Source: Perognathus longimembris pacificus
Lineage: Eukaryota > Chordata > Mammalia > Rodentia > Heteromyidae
NCBI RefSeq assembly: GCF_023159225.1
Contig: NC_063176.1
Coordinates: 9,002,963 to 9,066,962, forward strand
Length of the DNA stretch: 64,000 bases
Direction: 5' to 3'
The position numbers and the translations under genes were made by a program. Positions 46,701-59,737 of the stretch are shown one piece after another (position 1 is the stretch's first letter; each line of letters opens with the position of its first letter). The notes under the pieces were generated by a model. It was not told where the DNA came from. It did no database searches and saw nothing but the letters and a program-made list of their open reading frames with translations.

Positions 46701-48993
46701 GACAAAAAAAAAATTGTACACAGGATATTAACCTTGCAGAAACAGACTGTTTGATTTAAAGAACACACAAAAGGTACCCAGAGAGTAAAGGCAGAAAATG
46801 AAATGGACATTCAATAGTCACTGAGAGAGAGAATGCAAGGTTGTATAGGAAAACAACGTGGCAATAAGGTTAGGAAAAAACATTTTGCTTCTTCAGAAAC
46901 AAAAGGCAATTGATAAGAGGGACCGAGAGTTCAAACGAATTTTCCCCCGTTGCTCTACCAGAAATAAGAATAAAGTGGGCAGAGAAGACATTTGTTTTCT
47001 TCAAAGATAATAAGACTCTAAGGGGAAACAAGGGAGTTAGGACTAGCTTACAAAAATAATAGCAAAACAATTTGCAAGCCAAATATACTAACCATCTAAA
47101 GAGACTAAATAGGGACAGAAGAACTAAATATTTACATGCATTTACTAATGGAGAAAGACAATATCTTATGACCTCTAAAAGTTTTTTCACTGTTATTAAA
47201 TAAACGCATCTTAGTTAGAACATGTTTCAATATCTAACAAATTATAATTTTCTTCCTGTTTAAAAGAATTAAAATAAAATTATTGTTATAAATCAGTTAT
47301 AAATTAGCAATCCTTTTATGAAGTCTTCTTCATATAATCTGATATCAAGTTTAGTACATCTATCTTTGTATATTCTCTGTGGTGGTTTAATACTGTGTCA
47401 TCAAAGGGAAAAAATCAATTATAATCATAATAACTAGAGATTTCAAGGATGCACACTTTTCAAAAAACTTTTTAAATTATTTGCTACATATTACTTCCAA
47501 TTTGCTAAATTATTTAGAATACTTCTGTGACACATATGAATGCTTTTGGCTCCCTGGTCTTTCATTTTAAATTTACTATAAATAAATGGAGAAATAATCA
47601 ATGCTTTATGTCAATATGGTGATACATGTAAATCGTTTGATTATGTTCAATATGCTTAATTTCTGTCATTTCACTACAGCTGACCAGAAAGTAGTTGGGC
47701 AATTAAAACTGAATTACAATTGCAAAGCTCAAAATGTATAACTTATGTATATGTGTTTCAAAGTTTATATCTCCATCTTGTATAATCCTTTGTGCTTGAC
47801 ATCAACATTTTTCTCTATTTTTGAGTAATTTTGTACTTTAAATCCACTGTTGTATACAATCTTTACTTAATCCAAGTCATTGAAAGTGTGGAAGTGAAGT
47901 TGTCTCCAGCATTCCTTTCAGAAGCAAGCAATGCAAAGACATTTAGAACCTTTTAAGTTCTCACTATTATTTACAATCAAAATTATGAGAACTCATAATA
48001 ACATTACTTAAGCCAACACAGATTTATTACATAATATTGTGTTTTAAAGCATACCATCCATAGTATTCTTATAATGACAACACATAATTTGGCAGACAGA
48101 TATACTCCAGAATTAAAATAGGGAAAATATCTTCAATATATTCTTCAAAAAATCACCTCAAATATCTGCAGAACATTATGCTCATTAATGGTTCTTCTTT
48201 AATGATGGGATTTACAAGCTATGCAGAACATGCTTTCAAATACAGCACAATTTTAATAGAAATACAGATTATCAGGACATCACGCCCTCTCATCTCTCAG
48301 CCTTGACTAATTTCACTAATGCTCCAAAGTGGCATAGTATTCAAAGACAGGACCTCTTTTGACCATTCAATCTTAAATTGTTTCCCATCAGTAAGTGCTC
48401 TATTAAGGTAATACAATTTGCACAATCCACACTACAGCATAATGTTGATTTTTAAATTGATTCAGCTGTATAATGCATGCATTACTATTGAAGTAAATAT
48501 TCCAGAATGGATGTAATATAATATTCTGCTGACATAATTAGCAATATATACAATTTATCCTGCAGTATCTTGCTATATAGTTAGTAGATTCTGAAAATGT
48601 AACTTGAACAACTTCTAGTACAGCCAGTGAGTACCAGATTTCTGGCAGATATAATCATTGCATGCCAAAATATTACCTAGTACCATTTGTTTTCAAAATC
48701 TTCATTTGTCAATTAGCTTATTATCAGCAATATATGTGCTTAGGATGCTGTCTTTCAGTAGCAACATTTATTTGTTCTTTGATTTCACTTTGCTTTCTAA
48801 TCAAGAAGCTTAACTCTAACTTGTAAATCAATGTGGTAATGAATTGAGTGGTAAGATATTTTCTTCTCATAACTTTCTAGCCTCATTCTTTTTAATAAAG
48901 TATAGTAAAATACTAGACTTGTAAAACTGCTGAAAAGAATAAAAGAATGAGAAGTTCTTCTAAAACTAAATATTTTCCTACAAAAATATTTTT
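43766..48993. other. Long AT-rich stretch, mostly unique
   Basis: No gene, SINE or L1 was recognised in about 5.2 kb apart from T/GTT-rich runs at 44510-44572. Frames of 60-106 codons have no known domain. Features picked out by eye: an ATTTGCAT octamer at 46192-46199 and a 14-bp palindrome at 48471-48484. Confidence 0.4.
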
Positions 48994-49195
48994 CGGGCTA
49001 GAAATAGTGGTTAATACTAAGTCGGAGGAAGGTAGATTGAGATTAGAAGCCAGCCCACATAGTTAGCCCAATACTCTATCTGAAAGACAAAATAAAATAA
49101 AATAAAATCCTAAAAGTAAAAGGCATGGCTTATGTGGCGTAGCATTTCATTAGTAAGAATCAAGACTTGGAGTTTAATCTCCAGGTCTGAAAACC
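48994..49195 (+). mobile_element. B1-dID hybrid SINE
   Basis: A decayed B1-like head (GGGCTAGAAATAGTGGTTAA, AGAAGCCAGCCCACATAG), an AAAAT-rich middle, and an ID-like tail (AAGGCATGGCTTATGTGGCG, GGAGTTTAATCTCCAGG). Confidence 0.55.
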
Positions 49196-49589
49196 AAACA
49201 TAAATTAGTAAGTTGAAGATATCTATCTCTAAGCATATATGTCTGTGTCTGTTCATATGTATGCACACACATATACAATCTGCATATATGTATATTATAT
49301 ATGTATATATATATAATCTGATTAAAGTAGAAAATGCATATCTCATTCTGTCACTGGACCTACACAATCAGAAATTTTGATATTATTCAGAAAATAAACT
49401 ATATAAATCATTTCCCTTCATTATCCATTAGGTTAGTTCATTAATATTTATATTTGTCATAGTTCCTCATACATATATTAACCAAATATAGTTTACAGAA
49501 GGATAAGAATCTGAGTCAATCTTGTTGTAGGAATATTCCTCTTCATGGTGCAGTGCAATTTCAGCTGTGCAGCCCAGGTCTTCAGTAAA
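49196..49589. other. Unique DNA with alternating AT/CATA run
   Basis: TATATG/CATATA units at 49255-49317. Nothing else recognised. Confidence 0.5.
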
Positions 49590-51612
49590 GAAACTGAATA
49601 AAAAGTTAAATCCATTTCCTCTAAAATCAAGAATGAGACCAGGATGCGAGCTTGTTCCACTCCTCTCCAATATAGTATTGGAATTCCTAGCTAGATTAAT
49701 AAGGTAACAGACAAATGATGAAATCTTTAAAAACCTCATGCTCTTGGGTTGGAAGGATTAACATCATGAAAATGTCAATACTGCCAAAAGTTATCTACAA
49801 ATTCAACACAATACACATCAATATCCCAGGAACATTATTTAATGAAACTGAAAAAGCATTCCAAAAATTCATATCGAATAATAGAAGACCTTGAGTAGCA
49901 AAAACAATCCTTATCTGGAAAAACAGAGCTGTAGGAATATCAGTAACAAACTTCAAACTCTATTAAAAGGCTGCAGTTATAAAAAACCAGCTTAGTATTG
50001 GCACAAGAACAGTCCTAAGGACCAAGGAAATTGAATTAAAGACCCAGACATGATCCCACAGACCCATTGCTACTTAATCTTTGATAAAAGAGCCAAAATC
50101 GTCAGACAAAAGAAAGACAGCCTCTTCAACAAATGGTGGGGGTAGAATAGGCTATACACATATAGAAAATGAAAGTTATATCCTTATATTCCAGCCTGTA
50201 CCAAAATCCACTTCAAGTGGACCAAAAACATCTAGGTAAGAGGAGATACCCTGAAAACATTACTGAAGGGATATAGATACACTAGGGATCCTTGGCACAG
50301 GTTGAAATTTCCTAAATAAAGATCCAGAAACAACAAATCAAAGAAAGTTTGCATAAATAGGACCACATTAAACTGCAGAGCTTCTTCATGTCTAACAAGA
50401 TAAATAGAAAGCCCATTGATTTGGAGAAGATCTTCACTAGACATACAACAGACAAGGGCCTGATATCAAAAATGCACATACAGCTAAAAAAATCACTAAA
50501 TAATAAATCCACAAAGAAAAAATCACTTCAATAATAGGTGGGTTAAGGAGTTATAAAAAAAGAGATATTTTGAGAGAAAAAAAAGAATAGTCACTAGATA
50601 CCTAAAGAAATGTTTAACATTTCTGGCCATAAAAGACATGCAAATCAAACCAGCATTCAGATTCCACCTCACCCCACTTGGTATGGCCATTATCAAGAAA
50701 TATAATTACAACAGATGCTGGCAGGGATGTGGCCAAAAGGAAATGCGACTACAAACTTGGTGGCAATGTCAACTGATTCAACAACTCTGGAAAACAACAT
50801 GCGTGTTCCTCAAAAGACAAAATATAGAGCTCTCCTACCACCTGGAAATGCCACTACTGGGCGTTTACTCAAATCATCACAAGCAATGCCACACTAAAGC
50901 CACCAGCAAAACTGTGTTCATTGCAGCATTATTTATCATAGCTAAAATATGGAACCAACTCAGATGTCCCTCAGTAGATGAATAGATGAAGAAAATATGA
51001 TATAGATAAAAAATGGAATTCTATGCTTCCATCAGGAAGAATGTCATCATTCCATTCATAAGGAAATGGAAAGACATGGGGAAAATGATATTAAGTGAAC
51101 TAAGCCAGACAACCCCTCCCCCCTCCAAAAAAAAACATAGGCTCCATGGTTTCCCTCATTGGTAATAATTAGTATATGTCTAGGATAGTCCTAGCAGAAG
51201 ATCACAATATCTTAATAGCTAAGGACATATGACCAAATAAAATGATGCTAAACAAAATGAACTTCAACATATGGAAACAAGGGACATGTTTTTGGTGCAC
51301 AGTCTGAAGTTATTTCTTCTTTGCTTGCATTTTTTATCGTTTGGTTTATCCACTGTTGTGAAGGTTTAGATTTGTGTCTCCTTTGTTTTGCATGTAAATT
51401 TATCTGATTTGGAGAAGAGAAGGGTTTGACAAAGGACAAAGGGTGAACCAATACAAAGGTGATACTTTACAACTTGGAGGGAGCGGAGTTGGGGAGAGGA
51501 AAAACTGGAGAAAATTAGGAGGTAACACTGTTGGAAAAGAAATGTACCCAATATCTTACTTATGTAACTTTAACTCCTCTGTACATCACCTTTATAATCA
51601 AATAAAATATTA
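49590..51612 (+). mobile_element. Longest lineage L1: partial ORF2 and 3' UTR
   Basis: Starts within the reverse-transcriptase region (TCCATTTCCTCTAAAATC, GGAATTCCTAGCTAG), then jumps to the later segment TTGGGTTGGAAGGATTAAC, so the stretch that would encode the catalytic FADD motif is missing. It continues through TTCAACAAATGGTGGGGG, TGGAAATGCCACTACTGGGC and CATTGCAGCATTATTTATC to a 3' UTR ending CTCCTCTGTACATCACC and AATAAA. 5' truncated, multiple stops, not active. Confidence 0.88.
50638..50985 (+). pseudogene. L1 ORF2 C-terminal remnant, 115 codons
   Basis: This open frame is the C-terminal part of L1 ORF2 protein, known as an endonuclease/reverse transcriptase. Residues 1-30 (from the HLTPLGMAIIKK segment to RCWQGC) and 92-115 (from FIAALFIIAKIWNQ) match the family. 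The first cysteines of the C-terminal Cys-rich motif (CWQGC, residues 27-31) and its last cysteine (44) are present, but the position usually holding His-Cys has Gln-Thr. The frame stops soon after CPSVDE, before the usual end. It has no upstream ORF2 in frame, so I regard it as dead L1 sequence, not a gene. Confidence 0.85.
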
Positions 51613-51959
51613 TCTTTAATTAGAAAAGAACTAAATAATTGTAGCCTCATCAAAAGTAAGTCTTTAACCCATTAAAAGAGGGTGTAAGGAATCCCTCTGA
51701 CATTTATAAAATGAAAACAAAAGTGTCCTTAAATGGGAAAATCCTCTTTTTGCCTTTGACTTCTCAACTCTAAGTTCGATATCTTTTATACTATACCTGG
51801 CATATCTAGCTGATTAATAGAGGAGATTAGATTCATTCTTAATAACAGAGAGGAGCAATTATATGTAACACTCTAGTTAAGTATGTAGATAAAAATAAGA
51901 TAAAGAACACAAATGTTGATTACATAGTACACATTATCCACTGTGCATACAGAACACCT

Positions 51960-52110
51960 TGTGTATACTAAACACTATAGCTATGTTCATATACTACTAT
52001 TGTATATATTTACTATATAATTATATATAATATTATAATATACTATATACTAATATGTAATAAACATTACATCAAAATATATAGCAATATATTATATATT
52101 ATTTACAGTT
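51960..52110. repeat. AT-rich low-complexity tract
   Basis: Nearly pure A and T with many TATATA and ATAATAT units. Confidence 0.75.
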
Positions 52111-52547
52111 ATATACTTTATTCTCTTGACTAGTCTCATTCTACTTACTAAGATGTTGTATAAGACTAGAGTAAATTGTTAAAAAGAATAAAAGAATGAG
52201 ACATGTGTATGTGTGTGTCTGTATTACACATTTTAAACTAATTCTGTAGAGTCTGGCAGCACCATTTTCCCCCAAAGTTTGTGGTTCACTTAACAAAAGT
52301 CCAACTTGAAAATCCTGAACAGTGAGTGACATTGTTTCCAGATGTAACTTTTACCAGATCAAGTCTTGAGTAATTAAGTGCAGTCAGATCTGAAAAGACT
52401 AGCAAATGGAAGCAGCTTATTTCACAATTTATTGCCAAACAATTCCAGACACTAGGAAAAAAGTAAAGCCGAAGCCCTATAAACATGTAACTATTGGGCT
52501 CATGGAAACTGTTTTTAATGCCCTCAAGTAACAGTACCTATTATGAG

Positions 52548-52672
52548 TGCGTACATGTGCGTGTGCACACACACACACACAGACACACACAGAAAGACAT
52601 ACAGAGAGACAGGGAGAAAGGCAGAGAGAGAGAAAGAAAGAGAGAAAAAGAGGGGAGAGGCAGGAGGAGAAA
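52548..52672. repeat. Compound GT/CA/GA microsatellite
   Basis: GTGCGTGTG, then CA units, then CAGA and GA-rich units with GAAA interruptions. Confidence 0.85.
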
Positions 52673-55600
52673 AATACATTGGTTGACTTGAAGAAATAAA
52701 GAGAAATTCATGAAAATTATTCTTTTCAGAATATCCATTGTTGCATTTTGCTTTGTTGTGACTATTGTTTATTCAGTATACAGCTGTACTTATAATGAAA
52801 AATCTCAATGTCCATTTTGCCCCACCCTTCTTAATGCAAAGGACAGACAGTGTGACTCCCAAACTGAGCATCAGCTATTAATGCTCCACTCTGAAGTACT
52901 CAAAATAGTTTATGTCCATGTATAAACTGAACCATCAGAAATAGGGCCTCAGTCCATTAAAATGTCAAAAGATCAAGTTCATAGTGAGGCAATGGCTAAA
53001 CTTCTGAGCACAGAGCCTGCATCACTGTCAGAGTCTCAGGTTATTTAGATGAATTGATTTATTAACATGGCCACAGAGAAGATTTGTGTCTTTTAAATGT
53101 TGACTTTGAGATTAAATTCATGTGTCTCACAAACTGTGACTAATCTTTACTTAGAAACAAAAATCCAAACAGGTTACTTTCAAATATCAAATAATCATTC
53201 AAAAGTACCTGAGTATGTCTCTGTGTTCAGGAAGAATATGAGGTTCATAAGCAAGATCTCCTTTCACCAAATCCCCCTTTCAAACGATGACAGTTTATTC
53301 TGTTCTCACTTTGATTTCTTAATGCAACTGACCACAATAGGAAAAAAAATCATATGAAAGTTTTGTCTTGTTTGTTATATTCTTAATCACTGGGATAATT
53401 TATTTTTAATTAATAAAATCAATAAACTTCTGAAAATTTCAGTCTTTCAATGCTCAATGTGTTATTGCTACTTATAAATATGATGCAATACTTTAATTCC
53501 AACTAGGCTAACACCAATAGTCAATAACTTTTTAACTTCAAAAGTACTTGAGAAAGTTCAAATCTTACTTTTATTCTGATATCCTCAGACAGGAGGAAAT
53601 GCATATAATTTTTTGTGGACCAACTCTAATACATTGCTTTGAACTATAAATTTTATTTGAACATTTTGATATTTGCCTCAAGTAGAAATATTCAAAGCAA
53701 GATTATTTCTATTTGTCAATAGAGGGGTAATTGCTGAATGCATTTTGAGTTAAATACTACAGCCAAATGTGTGTAGATGCAAAATAAAGTTAACTACTGA
53801 AGTATGTTTATTAAACCTGTTAGAAAGTATTTGTCTGGGGGAAAAAATAGTTAAAATGGAAAATCACTTCTGGCAAAAGGAAGTTGAAGAAATGTGAGTT
53901 ACTCCGATTTTCTACATTTTTCTATATTTTTCTTTTTGTCAAATATCTTCTCTCTTATTCTGGGTGACCCAATTCTATGTATTTTGCTCTCATATATAAA
54001 CACATAACTTATGACACAGGAAAATAAACTATCCCTTGGGAATTCCATTAATTGAAAATGGGCATATCTACTGTGTAAAAGAGCAACAACAACAACAAAC
54101 TCCTTGGGCTAATCTTCCTGACCTCTGACTCAGATATTTCACTTTTCTTGGGATTGCCAGGCTGAGATCTAAGTTTCAAAAAGTTAGAAGATTTTCATGT
54201 TTTCATGGAGGTCAGACATGTCCACTGAAGAGAAATACAGAATCACAGTATTGTTTGAGCCCATGGCTTCAGGCCAAACAAATCAGAAAATTTTTGCCAA
54301 TTTGAATTCAGTCAATTTTTCTTGCAGATATAGGAATTGGTCTATATTATTATTAGAACATAGCATTGAACTGCCATAGCTATACTTTACCCGGACTTTT
54401 CAAAATTCCTTTTAGAAATAATATGGCTGTTGATCAAGTGCATGAATGTGGATTGTTTTAGTATTTTTTGAGAAGGTTGGACATATCAATTGTTCACAAC
54501 TCATTTATGGTGTAATAATTATCCATGCTTTACTATTAAAAAAAGATATACTAATCAAAGTCAAAGGGAGTTCATGAAGTTCCCTTAGAATATGGAAGAT
54601 GGAGGAAGTAAAATTTGGAAGTTTTGTGACAAACACTTAACAGAGTAACAAAGATAAGCAAAGCTCTTTTTTGATTATTTTGATATTAAATCAAGACTTT
54701 AATACAGAACTAGCCATCAGAAGACAGAAGGAACAATGTGTGATCATTTAGACAGAATATGTGGCTTGTTTTAGGAACACAGAGAAGACATATGAATGGG
54801 CATAATCCTGAAGAAAGAGAGTAAAAACTAGTAATGATTTCAGTCTTCTCAAAAGAAAGAAAATGCGATCCAAAAATAAATTAGCCAGGATATTTTTGAT
54901 CACCACAATTGTTTTAGAAATGTTTATGTTTTGATAGTAGAAATCAATAAATATTATCAGGTATGGATGATTATTCATGATTAACAAAATCACTTTTATA
55001 AGCTAAGTAATGGTAGAAATTAATATGACAAATTTAAATTTTTACACATTCTAGGTAAAGATGATGGTTCCTTACGGTAACTACATAGAAGCACTCTGTG
55101 GAAAATATCTGTAAATTCAAATTGATTGAACTTCTTGATGAATGACATATGGAAGGAACAGTAAGAATCGAGCCATAGCTATGTCACAGAGAACACTCAG
55201 TGTGTAAAAGACGCATACAAAAGACAGGAAAGCCAAGGAAGGGAAATAAACTGCAGAAAAGCCAACTCTGAAGTGGCAGAGTATTTTTTTGTTTACTGTG
55301 AACAAGATAAACCAGACGTGCGTTTCCAATATGAAGTTTAAACAAAACCAGAAAAAGAGAATGGAAGAGGAGAAGAGATATGGTTTTGAAGTTCTTAACA
55401 GGAGCATTCTCGGCCAAAAGGTGCCATTTGTTTTCATAGGGCCTAATGAGACAATCCTGTGAGAAGGAGACTGCGGACCTGAAAGGCACAAAGAGTTAAG
55501 AGTCAGTAGAAGAAAGGTTGTCCACTCATACTCTGGCTACAAAGTCAAGTATTTTCTTATCTAGATTCCTGCCTCCATAATTCAGTAAATATTAGTCAAA

Positions 55601-57542
55601 AAATCCTCTTGATATAATCTCAATTGCATTTCATCTTACTTTATTATAGGCCCTATTATCCATACTCAATTCAAAATATGTCTTATTTATATTTCTTTTA
55701 CATGGCAAGTCTACAGAGCCAGGTGGTAGTGATAGTTGGTTTGAGAGTTCTCAACCAATAGCAAAGAAACCAATAACCTAAAAGAGAATTCGCCATCTTA
55801 CGGTAATGGATGTGCTAAATACCCCATGTATTGAACGCATTTTAAACACCTTGCTTTGAATAAATTAAGAAAATAGACATCTCAGTAGCTATGAGATTCA
55901 CCAACCTTTGTGATTACCATTGACTTCTTTGAATATTAATAAATTATTCTGAAACATAGATGTGAAATTGGTCTGTGAGTCAATTTGTCAGATGAAAAAT
56001 GATCATTAATTCATGTCTTAAAGTGTGAGTCCTTTTGACTGAGTAGTAAATCACCATGTATATTTATTGTCAAAAATCATGTCTCTCATTTTCAACCAAT
56101 CAAAATTCAGATGGAGAAAAATTTCAGACAAATTTAAAACACAAGAAAAATTATATGGTGAGAAATACGTTGAATTTACTACTTTCTAAAATATATTACA
56201 TTCTGAGTAGTATCAAATTATAACTTGTTTTCTTGTGTGTAAAACAGCTTCTATTTATGAAGCCACTTATGGCATTTTAATGTTACTAAGTGTCTAAGAT
56301 GTAATATTTAAAGATAAAAAAATTCTATTTTTTGATATTTTGAAATGAAGGAAGACATTTCCAGAATTGCTTTTTTGAAATGAAAAGCAAAGTGCACTAA
56401 AATATACAAATTTGCTTTACTAAATACTCTACAAAAGTTTGATAATAATTTTAAGATGAGTGACACATATTACAGTTACTTGTTGCTTATCATCCATAAA
56501 GTACAGGTTAATTATATTGTATTTTTAGAGCATGCAAAGTTTGAATTCCATATTGTTGCATGAAACTTTATGCTGAATTTTCCTATTATTTAATGTGTTA
56601 AAAAGAGAGTCAGAATTTCAAGGATTTCTCAATTGTCTTTCCTCTTGAAATAAAACTGGGTAGGCAAACAGTACTTGGTTATTGCATGATATGTACAAAA
56701 ACGACAAGTGAATTAATAAGTATGTCTTACTCTAGAACGGAATCATAGAGCTATCTTTCACTTACAGTGGGTTTGGATGTCATTACTCATTCACATCTAT
56801 TGCATTAATTCCCAGAAAGTCAGTTGATATTTTCCAATCAAATATGTGATGATGTCTGTATTTAACACATGCATATCTACTTGGTGACTTTTATTTCGCA
56901 AACCGCCTGATTCGTTTTATTACCCATTCTATCACTCAATAATTTCCACCAAGCTGTACCACATAAAATAAATGTTACACTACATGTTATATATGATATC
57001 TATTCCTTAGCCTGATTCTGGTCAGCTTGTGGTTAAAAAAAAATATTTCCCAGTCATGCACTATGAGTACAAAATAACATCCAAATCTATTTCTCAGACA
57101 GATTAGATGTGGCCAGGAACACCAATATAAAATCCATAATGCTTTAAAACATTATAACAGTTAACTGTATATTGTTTTTCATTTCATGCCCCTTAGACAC
57201 TGGATTCATTTTTTGAATCAATCTTCTTTGGCCCTTTATATGCCTTTGGCAGATATTATTTTTCTCCATGCCATTTACAAGCCAAATTTCTGTGCTTGCT
57301 GTTGAGATTCTTGATTTTTTCTTTAATCCCCTTCAATCTCTGCTTATTAAAAATAAATATTCAATCAGTTATATCTTAGCTCATTTGATGTCTTAAATAT
57401 TTTTACTGTAACTACATTGGAATCGAGATTAACATATGAATGTATTTTCAATGTATACCTACAGTAAAAGTATATGTAACTAGGCATTTATTTTTACTGC
57501 TTCATTGTTTTATTCATGCTCTATTACATAGCTAATTTTAAA

Positions 57543-57760
57543 TTTTTTTTTTTTTTTTTTTTTTTTGGCCAGTCCTGGGCCTTGGACTCAGGGCCTGAGC
57601 ACTGTCCCTGGCTTCTTCCCGCTCAAGGCTAGCACTCTGCCTCTTGAGCCACAGCGCCGCTTCTGGCCGTTTTTTCTGTATATGTGGTGCTGGGGAATCG
57701 AAGCTAGGGCCTCGTGTATCCGAGGCAGGCACTCTTGCCACTAGGCTATATCCCCAGCCC
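57543..57760 (-). mobile_element. Young full-length IDL-Geo SINE
   Basis: 24-base T run (A tail), then GGCCAGTCCTGGGCCTTGG to TCCCCAGCCC, all in minus orientation. TTCTTCCCGCTCAAGG is the younger variant. ATTAAATTTTTTT after it matches TTAAATTTTTTT before it, which fits a target-site duplication. Confidence 0.93.
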
Positions 57761-58077
57761 ATTAAATTTTTTTGATAATTCTCGTTTCCCCACTTTATTC
57801 TTCTCACATAAGCATTAATTATGTATGCTATGCTAACAATTCTAATCCCTTGCTCTGCCCATTCTTCCAGAGTAGTACACCCTTTGAGAATTTTGGCCAA
57901 TAGTGTTCGGTATGAAAGAAATGTTTGGTTCTGCTGAGAAACATTGCAGTTATGCCATTTTGTAGGCAAGATGAGACCTACAAAATCTGGGAAGTCAAGA
58001 TGAGCTCAAAGTTCAATACACATATTTTTATTTATATTACTACACTTATGCCTTGGATACTGTGACCTGCACACTGT

Positions 58078-58094
58078 ATCTCTCTCTCTCTCTA

Positions 58095-58166
<72 letters not shown>
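58078..58166. repeat. (CT)n microsatellite
   Basis: Over 40 CT units with one or two interruptions. Confidence 0.95.
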
Positions 58167-58168
<2 letters not shown>

Positions 58169-58217
58169 GAGGGAGGGGGAGGGGGAGGAGGAGGGGGAGG
58201 GGAGGGGGAAGAGGAAG
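58167..58217. repeat. G-rich purine tract
   Basis: GGGA and GGGGGA units directly after the CT tract; many runs of three or more G. On this strand it follows a long pyrimidine tract. Confidence 0.85.
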
Positions 58218-58884
58218 ATCCCAAATTGCAGACAAAAACCTTCTATCTCCTGTAGAATACATTTCCAAAAACGTATTTACTCACTCAAGAGAGAAAACTA
58301 AATTCAGTTACTGGCATCTGCATGAAAATATATCCCTTGTGTCAAAATTCAAGCAAAGCAAAAGGATGTATTGTCAACCTATAAAGTGGAAAGTAGAATA
58401 CTTCTTGGGCTGTTGTGTTATCTCTTTGCTGAATTGAAAGCACCTTGCCAAAGAAATAATTTCTGGTATTGGGAGTTCATTGCAGCTGATCAAACGGCAC
58501 CCAGACTGATTAACCACAGACATGTCTCTCATTGCAAAACGTAACAGGAAGATTCTCCAACTCTTTAGTAGAATGAAGCCGTGAAGCACTGCTTACCTAT
58601 CCATTATGGTCAATGCTGCCTCCATCACCTTTTGAAGACTTAGCTGTCACCAGGACATTAACAAGAAATATTATCTTATAACTTGTCTTTTCTCACATGT
58701 CATTGTGACTTTATCATAAAAAATAAACTTATTTATTTCTTATTGGTGAAATTCCACCTTCCACTTGTAGAAACATAAAATTGATATTTTCATGAGTCAG
58801 AAGGATGATTCAAACTAAAAAGTGTACCTAGTACCTACAGAATTAATCTTGACAACTTTTCATCTGTGTTATACCAAAATGGAT
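58218..58884. other. Unique DNA
   Basis: No gene or repeat recognised. Confidence 0.4.
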
Positions 58885-59070
58885 GAAACTGTAGAGTATG
58901 AAACTGGACCTTGTTCAAATTCTAGGTCTCCTATTAATCCAGAGCAAATAGCCTGATCATCTATGGGTCAGCTCCTTCTAATTGAAATAAGAGAAACAAT
59001 GGTACTTTTTGGGTAATATTTACACAACACTTAGCATAATACCTATCTGAGTTTAAATTTAAAACATATT
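58885..59070 (+). mobile_element. MIR-like ancient SINE
   Basis: GTTCAAATTCTAGGTCTCC (tRNA-like B box region), a GGTCAGCTCCTTCTAATTG segment, AAATAAGAGAAACAATGG and ACACTTAGCATAATACCTA follow the order of the mammalian MIR consensus as I know it. Diverged. Confidence 0.45.
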
Positions 59071-59295
59071 TGTTTATTTGAATGGAATAATATAAAAGTA
59101 TATATGTGTTGTTTGCAAATAGTATGTATAGCTAATAAATTTCCTCAGCAGATAAGTTAATGCTGTTTTCTACATGAAATAATTGATGACTAGAAGTTAA
59201 TCTCCACATTTCTCAAATTTCCACTAAAGTTTTACACTCTAGATATATTAATAGTAGAGTACTTAGGATACATGCATTAAAAGACATACAACTGA

Positions 59296-59498
59296 GTGGC
59301 CCTGGCGGGCTCTTGCCTATAATCCTAATTAATCAGAAGGCAGAGACTGAGAAAAAATTATGAGGAATTTCCAGCTAATTAGCAAAAAGCCAGAAGTGAA
59401 GTTATGACTAAATAGTAGATGTCCTGCTTTAAACAAAAATGCTATAGGATAGTGCCCAGTCCCTCAGTTCAAGCACCAGTACCAGTACACACACAATT
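59296..59498 (+). mobile_element. B1-Geo hybrid SINE
   Basis: Head CTTGCCTATAATCCTAATTAATC, link CTAATTAGCAAAAAGCCAG, Geo traces GAAGTGAAGTTATGACTAAA, GATAGTGCCCAGTCCCTCAG and TTCAAGCACC, then a short CA tail. Confidence 0.65.
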
Positions 59499-59703
59499 AT
59501 TTTACAAATAATATGGAAAATATAGAAAAAAAGGACATGGATGTTAATTCAGAATAGATATATGTACATCTTTGCGATTTTGTTTCTTTTTGTTTTTTTT
59601 TTGTGTTTTTTTTTTTACTGAAAAGCACTTTACTACCTGAACTTAAATTTTTCATGTAATAGTTATCAAGCTGTGACTTCAAGCAAGGAACTGGTTTCTT
59701 CAA

Positions 59704-59704
<1 letters not shown>

Positions 59705-59737
<33 letters not shown>

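Larger units (their letters stand above)
51613..57541. other. Longest stretch without a recognised transposon
   Basis: AT-rich. Holds an alternating AT tract at 51960-52110 and a compound CA/GA repeat at 52548-52672. Frames up to 124 codons (55117-55491, -) lack known domains. I see no splice-bounded exon I can name. Confidence 0.4.

Noticed and set aside
57538..57969. 143-codon minus-strand frame as a gene
   Set aside because: Its C-terminal half is read through the IDL-Geo SINE and its poly-A (poly-Lys) tail.
58053..58301. Leu-Ser repeat protein
   Set aside because: Translation of the (CT)n microsatellite.
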